Positions 7,276-10,412 of a stretch of 10,412 nt of DNA are shown one piece after another. Under the pieces are notes generated by a model. The model searched no databases. It saw only the letters and a list, made by a program, of their open reading frames with translations, and was not told where the DNA came from. Source of the DNA: Candidatus Poribacteria bacterium (GTDB taxonomy: Bacteria; Poribacteria; WGA-4E; UBA9662); assembly GCA_002699335.1 (NCBI GenBank), contig PACG01000255.1:15150-25561 (forward strand), read 5' to 3'. The translations under genes and the position numbers were made by a program. Every line of letters starts with the position of its first letter. Position 1 is the stretch's first letter.

Positions 7276-7610
7276 CTACCAATCTCCGATATTCAAGCCC
7301 GCGAATTCAACTATTAAGTGCCATACCCACTCGATGATTGCCACTCCGAATAATTGGCCAAGAAACGCCTCTGTGGGTGTCGCATATTTGAGGGGTTTCC
7401 TGGGCTTTCTGTTCAGCAACCCCTTTACCCTTTTGGCCGAATTACTCAACGCTCTCTTCCAAACGGGTTCGCTTGGGCAAAAACTGACGGATCGGTCCGT
7501 TTGTGTTCTCATTCCATCCATGATGACCGGAGAAGACTAGAAAGGCAAAATACAAAATAGCAACCACATTCTATAGGAGAACCCTTTCCATTATGGCGAA
7601 TTCAATGTCA
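7276..7610 (-). pseudogene. Frameshifted C-terminal remnant of an IS30-family transposase
   Basis: Reading leftward on the - strand, one frame gives DIEFAIMERVLL, a stop, then NVVAILYFA (complement of about 7605-7545). It continues through GWNENTNGPIRQFLPKRTRL (about 7522-7462), then EESVE and another stop. A second frame takes over with KRVKGLLNRKPRKPLKYATP and then TEAF (about 7430-7370). In order these match the IS30 catalytic and C-terminal motifs DNGxEFAxHE, VYFA, WERGxNENTNGLIRQFxPK and LNxRPRKxLxYxTPxEVF. A third frame reads MALNS plus a TGA (7309-7307), which may be the original C-terminus, so the open frame down to 7276 is an artefact of the shift. The N-terminal helix-turn-helix half is missing, so the element is dead. 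No clear terminal repeats or target duplication are seen. Confidence 0.8.
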
Positions 7611-7639
7611 CATCACCTAATCAGGCAGTTCTCATTCCA

Positions 7640-8803
7640 ATGAACATGAGTACCCGGCGCCTCAAATTTCGTCCAGCCATTTCCATTTCCGTTGCCTATT
7701 ACACTGCGTTTATTGCACTTGGGCTGGTCGTGGCCTCTCTGGGACCAACCTTAAATCGACTGGCCGACAATACCCAGTCCGATATGAGTCAAATCAGTTA
7801 CTTGTTTACAGCCAAAGCGTTAGGCTTCATTTTGGGATCGTTAATAGGCGGATACATCTATGATCGTATTCCAGGCCATCCCATCATGGCCGGAACGTTT
7901 ATCCTCATTGCGCTTGGCCTGGCTTTTGTGCCGACGATTTCCGTCTTGTGGTTGCTCATTCTAACCATGTTTCTGATCGGCATCGTTGTTGGGGCAGCCG
8001 ATGTTGGTGGGAATACGTTATTAGTCTGGTTGCATGGCGAAAAAGTTGAACCCTATATGAATGGGCTTCACTTTTTCTTTGGCCTTGGTGCAGCCCTGTC
8101 ACCTGTCATCTTCGCCCAAATGCTGAGATTGACGGGAGACATTACCTGGGGGTACTGGACCATTGGGTTACTGACCTTCCCTGTATCCTTTTGGCTTTTA
8201 CGTTTACCCAGCCCAGACCGCCCGAAGAAAACAGACGACACCACCTCTGGTTCTGTAGACGCTTACCTGTTAGGATTGATCATTATCCTTTTCTTTTTAT
8301 TCGTCTCGGCCGAAGTCAGTCTGGGTGGTTGGATCGCCACCTACGTCTTCAGAAGTAATTTGGCGGACGAGGCCTCCGCGGCTGATTTGACCTTTGCATT
8401 TTGGGCCGCGTTAACCATTGGGCGTCTTTTGAGTATCCCAATGGCTATGCGAATTAACGTCAAATATATCCTTGGTGCAGACCTATTCTTATGTCTGATC
8501 GGCGCCGGGTTGATAATGGTCTGGCCGAAAACGTTGGCGGTTATCTGGCTAGGAACCGGTATTTTTGGCCTGGGAGTAGCCTCGATGTTTCCTATCGGCA
8601 TCTCCATTACCGAGAAATATCTGACCGTTTCAGGTCGCATTACAAGCCTGTTATTCGTCGGAGGAGCACTCGGCGGCATGTTTACTCCCTGGCTGATTGG
8701 GCAATTGTTTGGCACGTATGGTCCCATAAGCGCGATTTGGATTGTTCTGGCCGTAGTAACAGGTGCAATAGGCGTATACATCTTACTTATGCTCAAGATG
8801 TAA
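7640..8803 (+). CDS. MFS sugar-type transporter, NaGLT1/MFSD4-like
   Basis: A 387-residue inner-membrane protein with about 12 hydrophobic segments (roughly 14-36, 53-74, 82-101, 103-122, 141-162, 168-187, 208-226, 249-268, 277-294, 298-318, 333-355 and 362-384). A hydrophilic centre at 189-206 divides the two six-helix halves. The loop after TM2 carries GSLIGGYIYDR (66-76), a form of MFS motif A. DVGGNTLLVW (121-130) followed by NGLHFFFGLGAALSP (141-155) is typical, to my knowledge, of the sodium-linked glucose transporter NaGLT1/MFSD4 branch of the FHS/sugar group, suggesting import of a neutral sugar or related compound. It starts at ATG 7640 (a second ATG at 7646 is possible) with only a weak ribosome site, AGGCAG. 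It lies immediately beyond the IS30 remnant and is divergent from the nagB operon. The gene is intact; its substrate is inferred only from similarity. Confidence 0.88.
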   Translation: MNMSTRRLKFRPAISISVAYYTAFIALGLVVASLGPTLNRLADNTQSDMSQISYLFTAKALGFILGSLIGGYIYDRIPGHPIMAGTFILIALGLAFVPTISVLWLLILTMFLIGIVVGAADVGGNTLLVWLHGEKVEPYMNGLHFFFGLGAALSPVIFAQMLRLTGDITWGYWTIGLLTFPVSFWLLRLPSPDRPKKTDDTTSGSVDAYLLGLIIILFFLFVSAEVSLGGWIATYVFRSNLADEASAADLTFAFWAALTIGRLLSIPMAMRINVKYILGADLFLCLIGAGLIMVWPKTLAVIWLGTGIFGLGVASMFPIGISITEKYLTVSGRITSLLFVGGALGGMFTPWLIGQLFGTYGPISAIWIVLAVVTGAIGVYILLMLKM

Positions 8804-8904
8804 TCTGGTTACAAACCTATTTCAATTCTTTGATTGAGTATCCAACTTTAGGTGACGCCACAGAGTAAAGCGTGTGGATTCAGCGAGAGCCGGCGCGTTG
8901 CATT

Positions 8905-10140
8905 ATGATGGTTTTTCGGTTAACGTCGATTAGAAAGCAAGTTTTAGCCCTCATTTTTCTGTGTTTTATCTCTAGACCCTCTATTTCAACTGCAATGACA
9001 ACTTACACCTTCCCCACCTGGTCGGAGTTGCAATCAGGTCCCTAGCGGGTTCGATATTGGGGCAATCGGCCATTTACCTTCCTCAATTATGCTGGTAGTT
9101 GGCGAGGCAGTTTTCAGTGGGCGGCCCAAGAGTGTAAAGTCCAGCAGTTACTGACGCCGACCTGGGAAGATCCCCATTTAGGCTGAAGACTATGCTACCT
9201 TGCGAGGCAAGTATCTGCCCAGCGATCTGATCAGTCTGACCAACCCACCGCAACTGACGGCAATCACTGAAGCTACCACTTTGAGAGAGGGTGTTTCCTC
9301 GAAACAAATTGAGGTAGAGGTAGTGGGTACCGAAATCAGCCAGGTCTATCCCACAGTGATCCCATCCAGCTTCGATCCGACGGCCGAACTGAGCAGTTGG
9401 GACGATATTACCTTTGCCGAATTTGAATTGTTGCCGGTGGGTGAGGGCACATATGCCGCCCCCTACGGCAACTTCAAACAGAGCGGCAACCATGCGGTCA
9501 TCGTCAATGCGGAGAATGCAGATGGTTTTGCTGATCTTGTTCAAACCTCCATTACAGTAGCAGGTGAAACAACAGCTCCAGAACCAGAAAAACTAACAGG
9601 AGATGTTAATGGTGATGGAACAGTTAACATCTTTGATCTTGTAATTGCAGCAGGATCATTCGGTAAAACTGGGGCTGGCATCATGGGAGATGTTAATGGT
9701 GGTGGTGTCAATATCTTCGATTTGGTGATTGTAGCAGGAAACTTCGGTAAATCCTTAGTTTCAGCACCTGCGATGACTGCTAAAATTGAACTAACAACAG
9801 ATCAGAAACATCATATTGCTTCAGCTATTGACCAACTAGATCCAATAGTAATCGATCTAATGCTGAAGAAATAGCGTTGAATGTTCTGAAAGCTATCCTG
9901 CCCGAAAGATTACCAACGCAGACCCAACTCTTAGCTAGCTATCCCAATCCCTTCCATCCAGAAACTTGGATACCTTTCCAATTAGGTTATGTACCAGCAG
10001 GGAATTATGTTGAATCTAACAGGGCAATTTATTGGGATGGGAGAAGTGAGAATGGAGAGGTTGTATCTTCAGGAACTTACTTTTATCAAGCATAAGCTGG
10101 AGATTATACAGACACCAGAAAGATGATGATCCTGAAATAA
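8905..10140 (+). pseudogene. Decayed secreted dockerin/C-terminal-domain protein (poribacterial type)
   Basis: The pieces lie in order but in shifting frames. 8905-9045: signal peptide MMVFRLTSIRKQVLALIFLC and on to TWSELQSGP, ending at TAG 9043. About 9044-9180: fragments such as FDIGAIGHLPSSIMLVVGEA and VQQLLTPTWEDP, in two frames with stops at 9152, 9179 and 9184. 9182-9874: EDYATLRGKYLPSDLISL, then an Ig-like domain (VIPSSFDPTAE...LLPVGEGTYAAPYG) resembling the part after a caspase-like domain in related proteins, then two dockerin-like repeats. A frameshift near 9855 moves to SNAEEIALNVLKAILPERLP and SYPNPFHPETWIPFQL. There about 25 residues expected in the C-terminal domain are missing, between PFQ and LGYVPAGNY. 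TAA at 10093 interrupts the last strand; the true end AGDYTDTRKMMILK stops at 10138-10140. The longest intact frame, 9200-9874, would give 224 residues without a signal peptide. It was probably exported; now almost certainly non-functional. Confidence 0.75.
9599..9754 (+). repeat. Pair of dockerin-like calcium-loop repeats, second one damaged
   Basis: Unit 1 (from 9599) encodes GDVNGDGTVNIFDLVIAAGS. D, N, D and D sit at loop positions 1, 3, 5 and 12 of the dockerin/EF-hand calcium loop. Unit 2 (from 9686) encodes GDVNGGGVNIFDLVIVAGNF: the Asp at position 5 is Gly and one residue is missing, so the final Asp falls at position 11. The two units share GGAGATGTTAATGGTG at the DNA level, which points to an old tandem duplication. 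The second loop has probably lost calcium binding. Confidence 0.75.
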
Positions 10141-10293
10141 TTAGATCCCTTTGGCAAATACGATTCGGTGAATTGCCTTAAACCGCTAAACTGAAAAATA
10201 TATTGACAATTCCCTAAGTAACAGATAACTGACTAAAAGTAATAAATAGACGAATGGAGTTGTAATGACTTTTCGATCAGCCGTAGTTAAGGT

Positions 10294-10412
10294 ATGGCCG
10301 AATTGGCAGCACCATTGACGACGAGCATCAGAATAAACCTCAATTTCGTTATCCTGGGGCGCATACTCCCCGCCTATATCGAAGCCAAGGGGGTCGAGTT
10401 GGTGGCGGCATC
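10294..10412 (+). CDS. Partial N-terminus, possible Gfo/Idh/MocA-type oxidoreductase
   Basis: The frame opens at ATG 10294 and runs off the window after 39 codons. It reads MAELAAPLTTSIRINLNFVI and continues LGRILPAYIEAKGVELVAA. The part from about residue 14 looks like the first beta-alpha-beta unit of a Gfo/Idh/MocA NAD(P)-dependent oxidoreductase, whose usual form is VGIIGLGRI-(about 10 residues)-VELVA-CD. The nucleotide-binding glycine motif is imperfect: VILG instead of IGLG. A second ATG at 10265 with a better ribosome site (GGAG) is in another frame and stops after 17 codons (MTFRSAVVKVWPNWQHH), so the gene may already carry a frameshift at its 5' end. It could also be a chance frame. 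Confidence 0.35.
   Translation, partial: MAELAAPLTTSIRINLNFVILGRILPAYIEAKGVELVAA

Noticed and set aside
8822..8836. TCAAT/ATTGA dyad after the transporter as terminator
   Set aside because: Only five AT-rich base pairs and no T-tract.
8341..8868. Open frames of 151 codons (-) and 125 codons (+) over the transporter 3' half
   Set aside because: Both are alternative-frame shadows of the MFS gene, with unlikely composition for a protein.
9083..9544. 153-codon - strand open frame
   Set aside because: Antisense to the Ig-like part of the decayed secreted protein, whose sense reading has recognisable relatives.
1..10412. CRISPR array, tRNA genes, phage or defence genes
   Set aside because: No regularly spaced repeats, no cloverleaf-like segments, and no relevant protein motifs were seen on either strand.

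Overview
The window looks like a chromosomal segment of a Gram-negative bacterium outside the well-studied phyla, most probably a member of or near 'Candidatus Poribacteria'. The main clue is a decayed secreted protein at 8905-10140. It carries a dockerin-like calcium-repeat pair followed by a C-terminal domain with the motif YPNPFHPETWIPFQL and an ending like RAIYWDGR...SSGTYFYQ...AGDYTDTRKMMILK, a combination I recognise from poribacterial secreted proteins. An alternative-type GlmU, a NaGLT1-like sugar MFS and a probable Gfo/Idh/MocA fragment fit the same picture. The taxonomic call is recognition from memory, not a search.

Layout. The left part (1-1900, + strand) holds argJ (arginine biosynthesis) and, behind its own sigma70-type promoter, the type A RNase P RNA (rnpB). 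A small lipoprotein gene faces them on the - strand (1897-2364). About 490 bp follow without a recognisable gene. A perfect-stem hairpin (2851-2885) then marks the end of a long - strand operon. In transcription order this operon is nagB (6794-6054), an alternative GlmU-like sugar-phosphate nucleotidyltransferase/acetyltransferase (5987-4716), an acyl carrier protein (4694-4437) and a DRE-TIM condensing enzyme of the Re-citrate synthase / isopropylmalate synthase type (4300-2906). The operon is headed by a promoter with perfect consensus -35 and -10 boxes (6982-7011), and a 20-bp perfect palindrome lies just upstream (7044-7063).

The right part is accessory and decaying. It contains the frameshifted C-terminal remnant of an IS30-family transposase (about 7276-7610, - strand), an intact 12-TM sugar-type MFS transporter (7640-8803, +), and a secreted dockerin/C-terminal-domain protein broken by several frameshifts, stops and an internal deletion (8905-10140). 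At the right edge is the start of what may be a Gfo/Idh/MocA oxidoreductase, cut by the window end.

How the genes work together. NagB and the GlmU-like protein both handle glucosamine phosphates, so the operon links fructose-6-phosphate/GlcN-6-P interconversion to activated amino-sugar synthesis for envelope or glycans. The ACP could serve an acyl-transfer step or be the cell's general ACP. The last gene makes a 2-hydroxy tricarboxylic or isopropylmalate-type acid from acetyl-CoA and a 2-oxo acid, and ties the cluster to central carbon metabolism. I see no CRISPR array, tRNA, phage or defence module.
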